This document shows positions 9,706-21,200 of a DNA stretch of 64,000 nucleotides, one piece after another. Origin of the DNA: Aurantiochytrium sp. KH105 (taxonomy: Eukaryota > Sar > Bigyra > Thraustochytrida > Thraustochytriidae). The stretch spans positions 62,001-126,000 of the forward strand of contig BGKB01000053.1 in the NCBI GenBank assembly GCA_003116975.1, given 5' to 3'. Within the stretch, counting starts at the first letter, position 1. Each line of letters starts with the position of its first letter. Below the pieces are notes generated by a model. That model was not told where the DNA came from. It did not search any database and saw only the letters and a program-made list of their open reading frames with translations. The translations under genes and the position numbers were made by a program.

Positions 9706-11250
9706 CTAGTGATAGTACGAGGTCCTCACGCGCGTCTCTTGCTTGCGCTCGGCCTTCGCCGCCTTGAGAATCGCTCGCGCGTGTGGCTTGAATGTCCGCT
9801 TGACAAGCTCGTGGACCTCGGGATCTCGAGCAATGGCCTGAAATCTGTCAATGTTGATCCTCGCCTCGGCGGCGGACATGCGCGTGGGCACGTCCTCCTC
9901 GGATGCGCGTTTCTCTTCCACCTGGCGATCAAGAGCATCGCGAAGATCTTGCGCGTTCTGCAGCTGTCTTCGTTTGGCCTCGAGATCGATCTGGCGTTGC
10001 TGCGCGGCAAGCTCCTTTGCGACCTTGGCAGACTCGTGAAACTCAATGCGCTCCTGCCGCTTCGCCTCCATCTTGACAGCGATGAGCTCCTGATTCACGC
10101 GTTGTGCGTCCTCGCTGGCCTTTTTGCGCGCGTCAGCAAGCTTTGCAGCACGCGCCTGATCTGCCTCGCGTCGCTGCTTTTGAACGCGATCAATCCGCTC
10201 CTGGTCTGCGATTTCACGGGCGCGAGCATCGGCAGTGGCGAGGAGAAATTGTTGCTGGTTCGAGGAAGCCTTTTGCTTGAGCATGTCAAGATGCTTGAGG
10301 CGGTTCTGCTCCTCGCGCTCAAGCTTGGCGGCGTATTCCTTGCTTCGCTGAATGTCCTCTTCCCAAAGGCGCTTCTTTTCGACTTCGCGACGCTTGCGCT
10401 GCTCGGCAAGCTCGACCGTGAATGCTTCGTAGTTCGCCTGCTCCTGAGCAATTCGCTCGAGTCTCCGAGCCTCCTCGCGGGCGAGTTCTGCGCGGATCCG
10501 CTCAAGCTCCGCGGCTTCTTCGCGGTCCTTGCGCTCGCGCGCCTTTTGCTCGGCCTCACGTCTGGCGGCAAGCTGCTTTTCGCGCAGCTCCTTGTCGTGC
10601 TGAAAGCGCTCCAGCTCGCGCTGCCTGTTCTCAGCGACCTGGCGCTCGTACGCCCGCGCATCGTCGTACATTTTCTGGCCGTAGACTTCTTCCTCTTTGC
10701 GCTCGCGTTCACGGCGTGCGTGCACGTCGCGAACTTGCTCGTCTAGCGCATCCTTGACGGCGCGCTTTCTGGCAAGCTCGTCCTGCACGCGCTTTTGCGC
10801 CTCGGTCATGTGCTTGACACGATCGTATTCCATGAGCGTTTGGAAATCGTCTTGCGGCAGGTCGAGCACGCCCTGCGTCTTTTGCTCAGAGGTCGATGCT
10901 CGAGTGGCCGCTGCGGTCAATTTGTGACGGTGTACTGCCGCCCCCTCGACTTGACGTCGGGTATGTGCGTCGACAGCAAGTGCGCGTACGCGGTCCTCGA
11001 GCTCGCGTAAATGCGCCTCACCGATGCGGGCACGGTGGCATCGCCGGAAGAGGTCATTCACCTCAGATTCAACGCCTGACTCAAAGTACGCGCGTGCCTC
11101 TTGCGCAGACCGCGGTGGTGCGTATTCTGCCACGAGCTTGCTTTTGATCTCCTTTTGCAGCGCCGCGCGCTTTCCCACGACGGTGCCATCCGTGGAGTCT
11201 GCAAGCAGCTTTGTCAGGTGCTGACGGCGCCCGCTCCGAGCGCTCGCCAT
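9706..11250 (-). CDS. TPH-type coiled-coil protein, probably axonemal (CFAP53/CFAP45/MNS1-like)
   Basis: 514 aa, ATG complementary to 11248-11250. After about 110 residues of mixed sequence, almost the whole protein is a continuous Glu/Arg/Lys/Ala-rich single helix or coiled coil. It has repeated RxxEExxR blocks and segments such as LWEEDIQRSKEYAAKL that resemble the trichohyalin-plectin-homology domain of microtubule-inner proteins. Length equals that of animal CFAP53, but composition-driven similarity cannot settle the orthologue. The C-terminus ends in RTSYYH. A role in doublet microtubules of the zoospore flagellum is inference, supported by another axonemal gene (DNAI7) in the window. 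The gene is convergent with riboflavin synthase. Confidence 0.6.
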   Translation of the reverse strand: MASARSGRRQHLTKLLADSTDGTVVGKRAALQKEIKSKLVAEYAPPRSAQEARAYFESGVESEVNDLFRRCHRARIGEAHLRELEDRVRALAVDAHTRRQVEGAAVHRHKLTAAATRASTSEQKTQGVLDLPQDDFQTLMEYDRVKHMTEAQKRVQDELARKRAVKDALDEQVRDVHARRERERKEEEVYGQKMYDDARAYERQVAENRQRELERFQHDKELREKQLAARREAEQKARERKDREEAAELERIRAELAREEARRLERIAQEQANYEAFTVELAEQRKRREVEKKRLWEEDIQRSKEYAAKLEREEQNRLKHLDMLKQKASSNQQQFLLATADARAREIADQERIDRVQKQRREADQARAAKLADARKKASEDAQRVNQELIAVKMEAKRQERIEFHESAKVAKELAAQQRQIDLEAKRRQLQNAQDLRDALDRQVEEKRASEEDVPTRMSAAEARINIDRFQAIARDPEVHELVKRTFKPHARAILKAAKAERKQETRVRTSYYH

Positions 11251-13248
11251 GATTTTTTCAAGCCTTGGTCAGCGACGCAAGCGAACAACAAGAGAGAGAG
11301 CGAGCGAGCAGTCGATTCTTCTACGGGCTTAGCGCAGTGGCGCAGCCTCTTCGCGCTTCGCCCCCCGCCCCCTTCGCGTTGCCTTTCCTTTCCTTTTCTT
11401 GTTTTTGTCCTTGGCGCTCTGCACGTGCGTACAAGCAAGCAGGAGAGGGCCTTGCACGCACCCTGTCGAGAAACACAATAAGAGATCCGTCTGACTCGTG
11501 GGGCCAAAGCAGAGCAAACAAAACGTGCTCGCTACTTCTTCTTCTTCTTCGCCAGCTTGCCGAAGCCGCTACCTCACTCAGGTAGTACGTATCAGGCTAA
11601 CAATCCTCCGCGAAAAACCCAAGTGCTTAATCGGCGGCCCCGCGCCGACACACGGTGCCATCTCCATCTCCTCCACCCCTGCCGACCCTCACCACCGCCT
11701 CTCCCGCGCGCTCCCGAGATCTGCGCGCGCGCACACCCTCTCTCTCCCCGCGCTCAATTCCATCAACGGATCTCCGCGTACCCCCCCCCGAACTCCCCGC
11801 GCCCCTCGCCCCCTTCGCCCCCCTTCGCGGCCCCCAGTGGCGCCCCCCCTCTGCCGCTCCCCCCCAACTCCCCCTCTGCCCCCCCTCTGCCGCGCCGCCG
11901 CTGGGCGGAGTCCACAACGTGAACATGATGCGCGGCCGACCCGCGCCGCCAACGTGAACACGCGCGGCGGCCCCCGCCGGGGCGCGGTGCGGGGTGGAGG
12001 GCGCATCGTAGCCATGAGGGGCGCGGAAGCAGGGCGGTAAAGTAGACACGCGCGGGCGGCTGCGGACAGGGGCGCGGGCTGCGCGCGGCGGCAGATACGA
12101 GTTTAGGCAGGGCGGCGCTGCCCACCCATCGCGGCGGGCGAGGAAAGAAGGCGAGCAGCAGCAGATCGAATCCGAAGCCCGCGACTCGCGCAGCGACTCC
12201 GAGGTACGTGCGCGCGGCGGCGCGCGGGCGCCCCGCGCGGGCCCGCGCGGCGGCGCCCCCGCGCCCGCGGCCCGCCCCGCGCGCGGCGCGCGGCGGCGGC
12301 GGCGGGGCGCGCGGGGATGGAAGGGGATGATGAGATGGCGCCGCAGGGTGCTGCAGCGGGCGAGCTCCGCGCGCTCGCGCTGGAGCTCGAGCTCGGGCTC
12401 GGGCTCGGGCTGCGCGCGGGGAGGGGCGGGAGGGACGGGGAGCGGAGAGGCGCAGAGCGCGCGGAGCTGGCCGGTCTTCGCGTGCCGCGGGGGAGGCTTG
12501 CTTTCTGGCTGGCTGGCTGGCCGGCCGGCCGGCGGCAGCCTCCTGCTTGCTGGCTTGCTTCTGCCTTGCTTTTGCCTTGCCTTGCCTTGCTTTTGCGAGG
12601 CGTGCGTTCGTTTGTCGGCGTGCTCGGGTGCTTTTGTGCGTGTGGTAAAGCACGGGTACCCTTGGGCGTGGACCTACCTGCCACGCACGTCTAGCGAAAC
12701 AGCGCAAAGCTCGTGCGCGCTCGCGACCAGGCGTGTAGAGAGGAAAAGGAGATGAATGGCATTTGCGAGGCGTGCGTTCGTTTGTCGGCGTGCTCGGGTG
12801 CTTTTGTGCGTGTGGTAAAGCACGGGTACCCTTGGGCGTGGACCTACCTGCCACGCACGTCTAGCGAAACAGCGCAAAGCTCGTGCGCGCTCGCGACCAG
12901 GCGTGTAGAGAGGAAAAGGAGATGAATGGCATTTGGCAAGAGAAGAGAGGGAGGGATCTGTCCAGAGAGAGAGAGAGAGAGAGTCAGGCACGTGCAAGGG
13001 CGGAAGAGGGGTGGGCGCGGACCCACATATCCACACGCATGCATCGATGCATGGAATGGATGCACATGGAAAATACACAAGAGTTTGATCAGCTGACAGA
13101 TAGTTCGCTTCGCTTCACTTTAACTTTCACTTTACTTCGTTCGATCCTATTACAGGTAGACCCGACTGCGGCAGGAGGGCGTCAGACCCCTTCACCCTCT
13201 TCGTATTCCTCCTTCCCTTTCGACCTCTTTTATCTACCTCCTCGCAAG
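11251..13248 (+). other. 2-kb GC-rich noncoding region upstream of MPP-alpha, possible leader intron
   Basis: From about 11640 to 12480 the sequence is extremely GC-rich and simple. All open frames are Pro/Arg/Ala/Gly-rich and unlike the flanking genes. A strong donor GAG|GTACGTG at 12204 and an acceptor TATTACAG ending at 13155 could bound a 952-base intron in the 5'UTR of the gene starting at 13249. The region also holds a perfect 170-bp tandem repeat and an (AG)n run at about 12965-12983. It separates two divergent genes and probably holds both promoters. Confidence 0.4.
12592..12934. repeat. Perfect tandem repeat, 2 x ~170 bp
   Basis: The block starting TTTGCGAGGCGTGCG at 12592 and ending GATGAATGGCATTT near 12764 is repeated immediately with an offset of exactly 170 bases (12762-12934). 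I saw no mismatch between copies. It lies in noncoding sequence, within the putative leader intron of the downstream gene. Confidence 0.95.
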
Positions 13249-14688
13249 ATGCTCTCCGTGACCTCCGGCCGCGCTGCGGCGCGCAAGGTGCTTGGCATGA
13301 ACATCCGCGGCCTGGCGAGCCAGCCCAGCCTCGATGTCGAGTTTCCCGGCATGCCAGAGCTCACCCCGGCGTCGAACAAGACCAAGCCCGAGACCAAGGT
13401 CACCACCCTCCCGAACGGCCTTCGCGTCGCCTCGGAGGAGACCTTTGGCCAGGTGACCGCCCTCGGCATGTTTGTTGATGCCGGCTCGCGGTACGAGACT
13501 GACGCCAACAACGGTGTCAGCCACCTCATGGAGCACATGGCCTTCAAGAGCACCGAGAACCGCTCGCACCTCCGCCTCGTCCGCGACATCGAGGACATTG
13601 GCGGCCAGATGGCAGCCGCCAGCGCCCGCGAGTTCATGATCTTCCAGGGCGAGTGCCTCCGCGACTACGTGGAGAATGCCGTGGATATTCTCTCGGACAC
13701 CATCGTGCGCCCCAAGCTCGCCCCCTGGGACATTGACGAGCAGCGCAAGGTGATCGGCTACGACCTCGAGAACATGGAGGCCAACGCCCAGTCGGTCCTT
13801 ACCGAGCTCCTCCACGAGGCCGCCTACGGCTCGGAGACCCCTCTCGGCCGCTCCCTCTGGTGCCCCGAGCGCAACCTCTCCAAGCTCGGCGAGGATGACC
13901 TCCGCGCCTACCTCCAGACCCACTTTACTGCCCCGCGCATGGTTCTGAGCGCCGCCGGCGTGGAGCACGACCGCCTCGTTGACCTGGCTAGCAAGTACTT
14001 TGAGGACCTGCCCACCAAGCCCGCCAACGGCGTCGACCCCATCACTGAGACCGCCAAGTACCGCGGTGGTGAGCGCCGCCAGTCCGCGGACTCGCCGCTC
14101 ACGCACGTCACCCTCGTCTTTGACGCCGGTGGCTGGAAGTCGGACGACCTCGTCGACGTGTGCACCCTGCACATGCTTCTCGGCGGTGGTGGCTCCTTCT
14201 CGGCCGGCGGCCCGGGCAAGGGCATGTATTCTCGTCTCTACACCAACGTGCTCATCAAGCACCAGTGGGTCGACTCGGCTACTGCCTTTAACTGCATGTA
14301 CAACGACGGTGGCCTTTTGGGCATCTACGGTACTTGCGCACCACAGGATGCTGGCCGCCTTGTTGATGTCATGGCCGGCGAGCTCCTCGATGCCGCCAGC
14401 AAGGCGCCGACGGCCGAGGAGACTGAGCGCGCCAAGAACCAGCTCAAGTCCTCTGTTCTCATGAAGCTCGAGTCAAGGCAGGTGCTCTTCGAGGACATCG
14501 GCCGCCAGATCCTCACCTACGGCAAGCACGAGTCCGCTGCCGACCTCTGCAAGCGCATCGACGCTGTCACCCCGGAGACCCTCCAGAAGGCCGCGCAGAA
14601 GTGCCTCAAGTCCGCCGCCACCATTGCCAGCTTTGGCGACGTTTCCGCCGTGCCCAGCTACGACGCTGTCGCCAACAAGTTCAAGTAA
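13249..14688 (+). CDS. Mitochondrial processing peptidase, alpha-type subunit
   Basis: 479 aa. MPP removes N-terminal presequences from imported proteins in the mitochondrial matrix; alpha binds presequence and beta carries the zinc site. ATG 13249 gives an Arg/Ala-rich presequence; an upstream in-frame start at 12883 lies inside the 170-bp repeat and is rejected. The alpha hallmark, a Gly-rich loop GGGGSFSAGGPGKGMYSRLY, begins about residue 312, and SFGDVSAVPSYDAV near the C-terminus also matches plant alpha-MPP. Unusually, the protein has H92-L-M-E95-H96, the M16 zinc motif normally degenerate in alpha subunits. At +76 from H96, where beta subunits have the third ligand Glu, there is Asp172, with Glu174 two residues on. 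Whether it binds zinc is open. Confidence 0.93.
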   Translation: MLSVTSGRAAARKVLGMNIRGLASQPSLDVEFPGMPELTPASNKTKPETKVTTLPNGLRVASEETFGQVTALGMFVDAGSRYETDANNGVSHLMEHMAFKSTENRSHLRLVRDIEDIGGQMAAASAREFMIFQGECLRDYVENAVDILSDTIVRPKLAPWDIDEQRKVIGYDLENMEANAQSVLTELLHEAAYGSETPLGRSLWCPERNLSKLGEDDLRAYLQTHFTAPRMVLSAAGVEHDRLVDLASKYFEDLPTKPANGVDPITETAKYRGGERRQSADSPLTHVTLVFDAGGWKSDDLVDVCTLHMLLGGGGSFSAGGPGKGMYSRLYTNVLIKHQWVDSATAFNCMYNDGGLLGIYGTCAPQDAGRLVDVMAGELLDAASKAPTAEETERAKNQLKSSVLMKLESRQVLFEDIGRQILTYGKHESAADLCKRIDAVTPETLQKAAQKCLKSAATIASFGDVSAVPSYDAVANKFK

Positions 14689-15249
14689 ATCCCCTACACA
14701 ATAAGGATAGCTTGGTCCCGATGATGATGATGATGATGAGAAGATGATGATGGTCGTGGTGACGAAGATGATGACGACCACGGCAATGCAGAGGGTTTTC
14801 TTTTGCGTCCGTGCGCATTCGCGTGTTTTGGTCCTACCTCGTTCCGATATCGATATTGAGCGCAAAGGAGGAGGGACTGTTAAGAGAGTTCGTGTTGGTT
14901 TGTTTACTTTCAAATAGGACCACAGGTGCACTGACGAATAGCGAGAGACAAATGGGATGTTGCTTTTCTGCCCTTTTACCCTTTTTCACCCATTCTTTTT
15001 GCGCTTTCCGACCCTTGCAAACTCAAAGCAACTCGTAGTTGTGCTTGAAAAGAACTTGGATTCGAATCTGAGTCATCTGCCGATCCATCTGCTGAGTGCC
15101 TCCAGGCTTGGGATTGGGTGATCGACCTTTCCTCAAATTACAAAAGCTTCCTCTGCAGAAAGTGCGTGATTTTTAAGCTTCTTTGCACCATAAAAGCAGG
15201 GCACATAGGTATATCCTTTTTCTTTTTTAATCTTCTTCTCTCTCGTCAG
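14689..15249. other. Convergent 3' region between MPP-alpha and ABCA genes
   Basis: Holds an (ATG)n microsatellite at about 14720-14740 and AT-richer 3'UTR-like sequence. No coding segment is convincing. Confidence 0.5.
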
Positions 15250-18200
15250 TTACCGAAACAGCCCAAACATACGAGAGGAGCTTCCGCCTTGAAGAGTCCG
15301 CGACGACCTCTCGACTTGTACACGCTGCGGGATATTGTACTTGCTGGCAATGTTCATAAACACCTGCTCCAGGGATGCCTGCGATACGCCATACGAGGAT
15401 AAGCCCCAGCTCTCGCGATTCTTCTCGAGCGTCTTGAAAATGAGCGACAGCGACATTCCTTCAAAAGGAATGCTCAACGTCGCCTGCGGGCCGTACTGCT
15501 CCTTGATTGTTGCCTTCATGTACGTCTGGATGTAGCCCGAAGCTCGCACGCAGTCCTGCAAGCTATTAGCCCGAATTTGAACCTCGTATCCCGAGCAAAA
15601 GCGCTTCTTCAAATGAAGCGACGGTCCGATGCAGCGCATCACGCCACCGGCCATGATGCTAACGCGGTCGCACAGCGCTTCGCATTCCTCCATGGAATGG
15701 CTCGTGAGGACAATGCTACGCGACTCGCTCATTGAGCTGCAAATGATCTCCCAAATGCGTCGTCGCGCCGCGGGGTCCACCCCCGCGCTCGGCTCATCGA
15801 GCAGAATCACGTCTGGCTTGCCAATGAGTGCGAGCGCGATGGAAAGCTTGCGCTTCGTTCCGCCCGAATATGTCGAGGAAATGACGTGCGCAAAAGGTCT
15901 CAGATCGCATGCATCGAGGAGATGTTCCACGACGTTATCAATGTGCTGCGCTGGAACACCCTTGATATTCGCGTAGATCTGCAGATGTTCCGTCGCAGTA
16001 AGGCGAGGAAAGAGCGCGTCAAACTGCGGGCAGTACCCGATGTCGCGGCTCGAGCTGTAATGGAAGATGGACTTGCCGCGCAAAAGAATCTTTCCCTCGC
16101 TAGGAAAACTCTCGCGCGTGATCATTTTCATTGTTGTGGTCTTGCCTGCGCCGTTCGTCCCAAGAAAACCAAAGCATTCGCCAGGCTTGATGCCCAACGA
16201 CAGTTGGCGAACCGCTACGTGTTTCTTTCCTGTGAGAACGTTAGCAAAAACCTTGCGCAAAAGGCGCAGCTGCAGAATATCCCCGGCTCCGCTCTGGAAA
16301 ACGCGATGCCGTTCGCTGCGTACATCTTCGTCCTCGTCAAAGATGTAGCGTGTGCGTCGTTGCTTTTTGCCCCCCGTGCGCTCATGGGGCTCGAATTCGA
16401 AGCCTTCAGCGCCAGCCTGGTCCATGCGCCGAAGAACGCCCCCTTTGGTCACCTTTTGGCTTGCTGCATCTTCCATGATCTCATCCTGGCCGATGTTGTC
16501 AAGGTCGTACTGTTCAAGCGCACCGGAAGACTCTGGGGCTACCGAGGATTGTACGCCGGCATAAAGCTGGTCGAGTTTGATACCAGACGAGGACTGTCCC
16601 TCGATTGAAGAGGCCTTGCTGGATCCCTCCTCCTCGTCCTCGTCATCACTAAACTGATAGACAGGCTCGTTGTTCGCCACCTCCTCGCGAAGGTCATCCG
16701 CGCGGTCCGCCACATGCATAGGCATGATGGACGACTTGTTTTGACGCTTGGTACGGTACTTGGTGACGCCGCGCATCATCTTGCCGAGCGACTTGCTCAC
16801 ACGCACATTACCCATCAACCACTCGATCAAGACAAGAAGACCAAAGTAGAAGAGCGACAGCAGGCACAAGATGACCAAGTTGCGGCCCACGAACTCCCAA
16901 GCAAAGACGTCCCATTGCGTCTCGTCCTCGAGAATTGTGCGTGTGATCGATTCCTCCGTTGCTGCGATGAGACCTTCGCCCAAGTTAAAGGCAGGAAACC
17001 AGCGAAAGATCTTGCGCACGCTCGCGCCGACCTCGTAGAGCCCATAAATGTCCAGCGAGACAGCCGTCACTGTGAACATCCATCCCGTGATAAAATTGAA
17101 GAGCGAAATCACAATTTGCGCCGTGCTGTCATCGCTAAAAAGAAAAGAGAGACAGTAGGCCTGCGGGATGGCCGCTAAACCATAGGCGAGAAAGAGGCAA
17201 GACGTTCCATATGCAACCGCGGAAGTGCTGTCAGCAAAGTCGATGGCCCCGGAGGCGGCAAAGCAAAAGAGTGTCCACAGTGCCACAATCATGTAGCACG
17301 CAAAGTCGAAGATGAGATTCCCGAGCCAGTATGTCTTGTACCCAAGCCCGCTTACAAAAAGCAAATGCTTGGCGTGCGAAACGCGTTCCTGCACGGCGTG
17401 CATGCCGTAGCACGCGGGATTGTAGCAAAAGGGAACCAGGGTGAAGAGTACAGCGAAGAACGCAAGCCAGACAACGCGCTTCACATTCTCTTTCATGATC
17501 GTCTCAAAGGGGTGATTCCACACTTTGAAGCTTGCGTTCGGATTGCGCGTCTTGGTGCGCAGACGCGCCTCGGCCATCTCCTTCAGACAGACTGCCTTGG
17601 CATGACCTGAAGCGGATGTAAAAAGTGACGACATTGGAATAGGAATCGTCACGTTCAGCAGTTCACTACCCACGAGCGTCCCGATGGTCAAATTTGACGC
17701 AACACCGCCAAAGCTGAATCCCGAAATCCAATTTGACAGCAAGCCTGTGTCGCCTTCCACCTCGAAGCCTAGGTCAAGGCCTAAGAGACCCAAGATCTCG
17801 CGCATCGTCCGGCCTTCGATGGATGGTATCCTTACCCAGACAAAGCCATCTTCAAAAAGACTAGCACTGTCAAGAAGATCTCCTAGATTAAGTCCACCCA
17901 ATGAGATGTCACCACTGAAAATGGAAGAAAAGCTCAGCGATGACGGTATGTAGTCCTTCAGAACCTCGGTCAGGTCCAGATCGATATTTTCACTAAAGCC
18001 AAAGTCTTCCAGGTACAGAACTGCCATGGTGAAGTTCACGTTGCCCTCCTGCACGGCTCTGCACAAGATATTCTCGTCTTCGTAGTCCGTGAGATTCACA
18101 GCGATGCCAAAGGTTTCAGTAAAGTTGTCGATACCAAATGCGTCCCTGATGTTTGCCAATGTAACGTTGGCTGCGCAAGCGCGTGCACGAAAGTACCGAT

Positions 18201-21200
18201 CCCCTTCGTCATTAAGAATCTCCCTGAGATCCTCGATGGTGAGATTGGCAATGGTCATATTCAGGTCAGTGCCATTGATGCTATCTCTGACCAGATCGAG
18301 CACCTCATCCAGGACTTCTGCGGTCCCCAAGGTCGAGTTCTCGGGAAGCAGACTTGACAAGATATCGCCTGCAAAGCCAGCGTCTTCGCTTACGGCCAAT
18401 TGGAATACCAGAGGCAAGGTATCAGCCGCTGAGAATCCAAATAAAAGATCTGTCACATTGACGCCATCGAGTTGCACGATCGCATCCTGCAGCAACCCGC
18501 TCTCGCCAAGTGATACAACGCTTTTGATCACCCATGCTTGCACAGTGGCGATCGCAGACGATGAGGGAAAGATGCTGCTGTCGACAGACCAGTCGCCTCC
18601 AGAAATGCTTTGATCGAGAACATTCTCAAACCAGGATGCAAAGTCCGTGGCCGTCTCACCGCCATCAAGTGCGGTACCCACCAACGGGGTGTCGAGGAAA
18701 GCTGAAAGCTGCTTGTCAATGAGAGCAAGAAACCGTGCCTGCGCAACATTTCCTGGATCCACTTGCAGTTCATTCGCTACCCAGAAAAGAATTGACTCAC
18801 GATCCCTCTCTGAAAACCCTGCGATATCTCCCAGGTTCATCGGAAGAAATGCGCTGTCGCCAATCCGATACGAGCACATTTCTAGCATTCTGTTCCTGAC
18901 GTCAATGTCCGAAAAACGTTTTTGCTTGGCCATTTCTTGCTGCTCAAACAAATTACGCCACGAGAGACAGATACTCGTGTCGCAATCATGATCAAAGAGC
19001 GATAAGTAGCCAGGAAAGTATTCGGATGTCATGCTACTCTCCGGGTCGCTCTCGTCGACGCGCGCAAAATTAAAGGCTTCGGGTAGCTTTGCAGAGGTCG
19101 GGTCCAGGTCAGTGATCAGCCAGGAGGCGTCCGTGTTGGCATGATTGATCTTGGTCTTAAAATTGAAGTCTTTCAGCATTTCTGACGCAGACAGCTCGAG
19201 GGGTGGACCTGCTCCTTGGGGCTTGATGGAAAGAATGAAGAGCACTGAGGTGACAACGATGAGGGGCATGAAGATCTCGTGAAAAATGGATCCGCGATCG
19301 CGTCGAAGCGCAATGATGCGCTTCCTGATGACCTGCCAGAGCTGTGCACGATACGAGACCTCGCCAGCCTCAACATCCCATTCGCGATTAGAAGACAGCG
19401 TTTGTCCTCGCGAAAATTGCGCCACTGAGTCTTCGCTTGCGTGTTTAGGCGTGCCTGCGGGATTGACCGCTGCCGCGTCCAAAAGATCCTTTTTCGGCGT
19501 GGGCTCGCTTTCACTTTGTTCGGCAACGGAAAGGAAAACATCTTCGAGTGACGTCATCGCGATGCCGTAGCTGTTGATATTGAACTCTGCAAGGCGGGGC
19601 TCTATCTGGGAGAAGAGCTCAATCAGGGCCTTGTTTTCGCTTGACGGGAGCTGAAAGGACACCTCGCCAGCCGAGTTCGTGAGTAGCTTGGCAGAAGGCA
19701 CCATCTTCTTCACAAAGGCGCAAAGACGGTCGACATTTTTATTTGCGTGATCCTTTTTCGTCATGACCATCACATAGCCCAGGCCATACTTGAGCTTGAG
19801 TTCGAGGGGCGAGCCGACGCAAGCAATGCTGCCATCTTTCATGATCGCCACTCGGTCACCAAGGAGATCTGCCTCTTCGAGGTGATGCGTGGTGAGAATG
19901 ATGGTACGATCACGCTTGTGCCGAAGCAAGAGACCCATCATGGAACGCCGGCTCTGGACGTCCATACCGGCACTTGGCTCGTCAAGAAAGACGACCTTGC
20001 TGTCGCCGATAAGAGAGATGGCCAGACTGAGCTTGCGCTTTTGACCTCCAGAAAGCTTTCGCGTCTGTACGTCGACCTTGTCGGCAAGCTCGCAGTCATT
20101 GACCATGTTATATACCTCCCGATCAATGTAGTCGGTCTTGACACCTTTAAGCGCAGCAAAGAATTCGAGATGCTCGCGCACGGTGAGATCCGGGTACAGC
20201 ACGTTATGCTGAGGGCAAACACCCATGATTTTGCGCACAGAGGAGATGTCGCGCACGATCGAATCACCATAGATGTAAGAGTCGCCGCTCGTAATGTCGT
20301 AGAGGCCTGAAAGCATTGCGATCGTCGTCGATTTTCCAGCACCATTGGTACCGAGCAAACAGGTCACCTCACCGTGCATGATCTCAAGGTTGATGCCTCG
20401 CACCGCTACCTTGCGTTTGACGCCGCCGTAAATTTTAGTGAGGTTCTTAATTTCCACAGATGGCTGCTTGGGGTCCCACGTGCTCACGCGCTCGAGCTGC
20501 TTCTCAATGGACCCATCTTCTTTGGCAACGTCGTTGCTCCCAGAACGTCTTGCGCCCGAGAGCCTCTTGGCCCAGGCGCTACACGTGCTGCTCCAATACG
20601 ATGGCCGCAGGATGAACGATGCTTTCTCATGAGTGCCGTACTTGGTGGGCAGAACCTTGTCGAGGTACCAGGCGATAAAGCAGTACAGGAAGAAGTCAAA
20701 GACGAGCATGCCGAGCGTGAAGCTAAAGGGCATGTTGCCGTCGTGCATATTGCGCCAGGTGAGCCCGATGCTGTTACGCTCATAGGCAATGATGCGGTCC
20801 AATCCGAGCGCATAGGCTGTGGGTGCGAGCAATGACAGCGCCTTTTTAACAGGAACGAATTGGTACGTTTCATAAAAGGTGAAAATGTACGCAGGAACGA
20901 CCATGCAAAAGACAACGAGGGGGCCGAGCATGCTTGCAAGCTTGGCTCGATTGAAAAAGGTCGATATGATGAAGGCCAGAGAGATGAGCGTCATGTTGAA
21001 GAGAAAGATGAAGACCAAAACGAGGGAGAAGTCAGCCTTCGCAAACACTGTGCTACTGATGTACGCCGCCTGCGCGAGCGCCTGAATGAAGAAAAACACT
21101 GTATACGTGATGAGCCAGGACGCATGAAAGACCCATTCTCGAAGACCCATGATCTTCATCATCTCCTTCATGCGGATCTCCTTTTCCTGGACAATGACAA

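Noticed and set aside
9709-10746. Long hydrophobic plus-strand frame
   Set aside because: It is antisense to the coiled-coil gene; Leu/Ala/Arg richness is produced by the complement of Glu/Arg/Lys codons.
11763-12854. 363-residue minus-strand frame
   Set aside because: Arg/Pro/Ala-rich, crosses the 170-bp repeat and repeats itself; typical of GC-rich noncoding DNA.
12883-13248. N-terminal 122-residue extension of MPP-alpha
   Set aside because: It lies in the 170-bp repeat and an AG microsatellite, and would hide the mitochondrial presequence.
13234-14262. 342-residue minus-strand frame over MPP-alpha
   Set aside because: A shadow of a strongly GC3-biased gene on the plus strand, with no motif of its own.
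15040-15110. tRNA-like TTCGAATC sequence
   Set aside because: No acceptor stem or anticodon arm can be folded around it.
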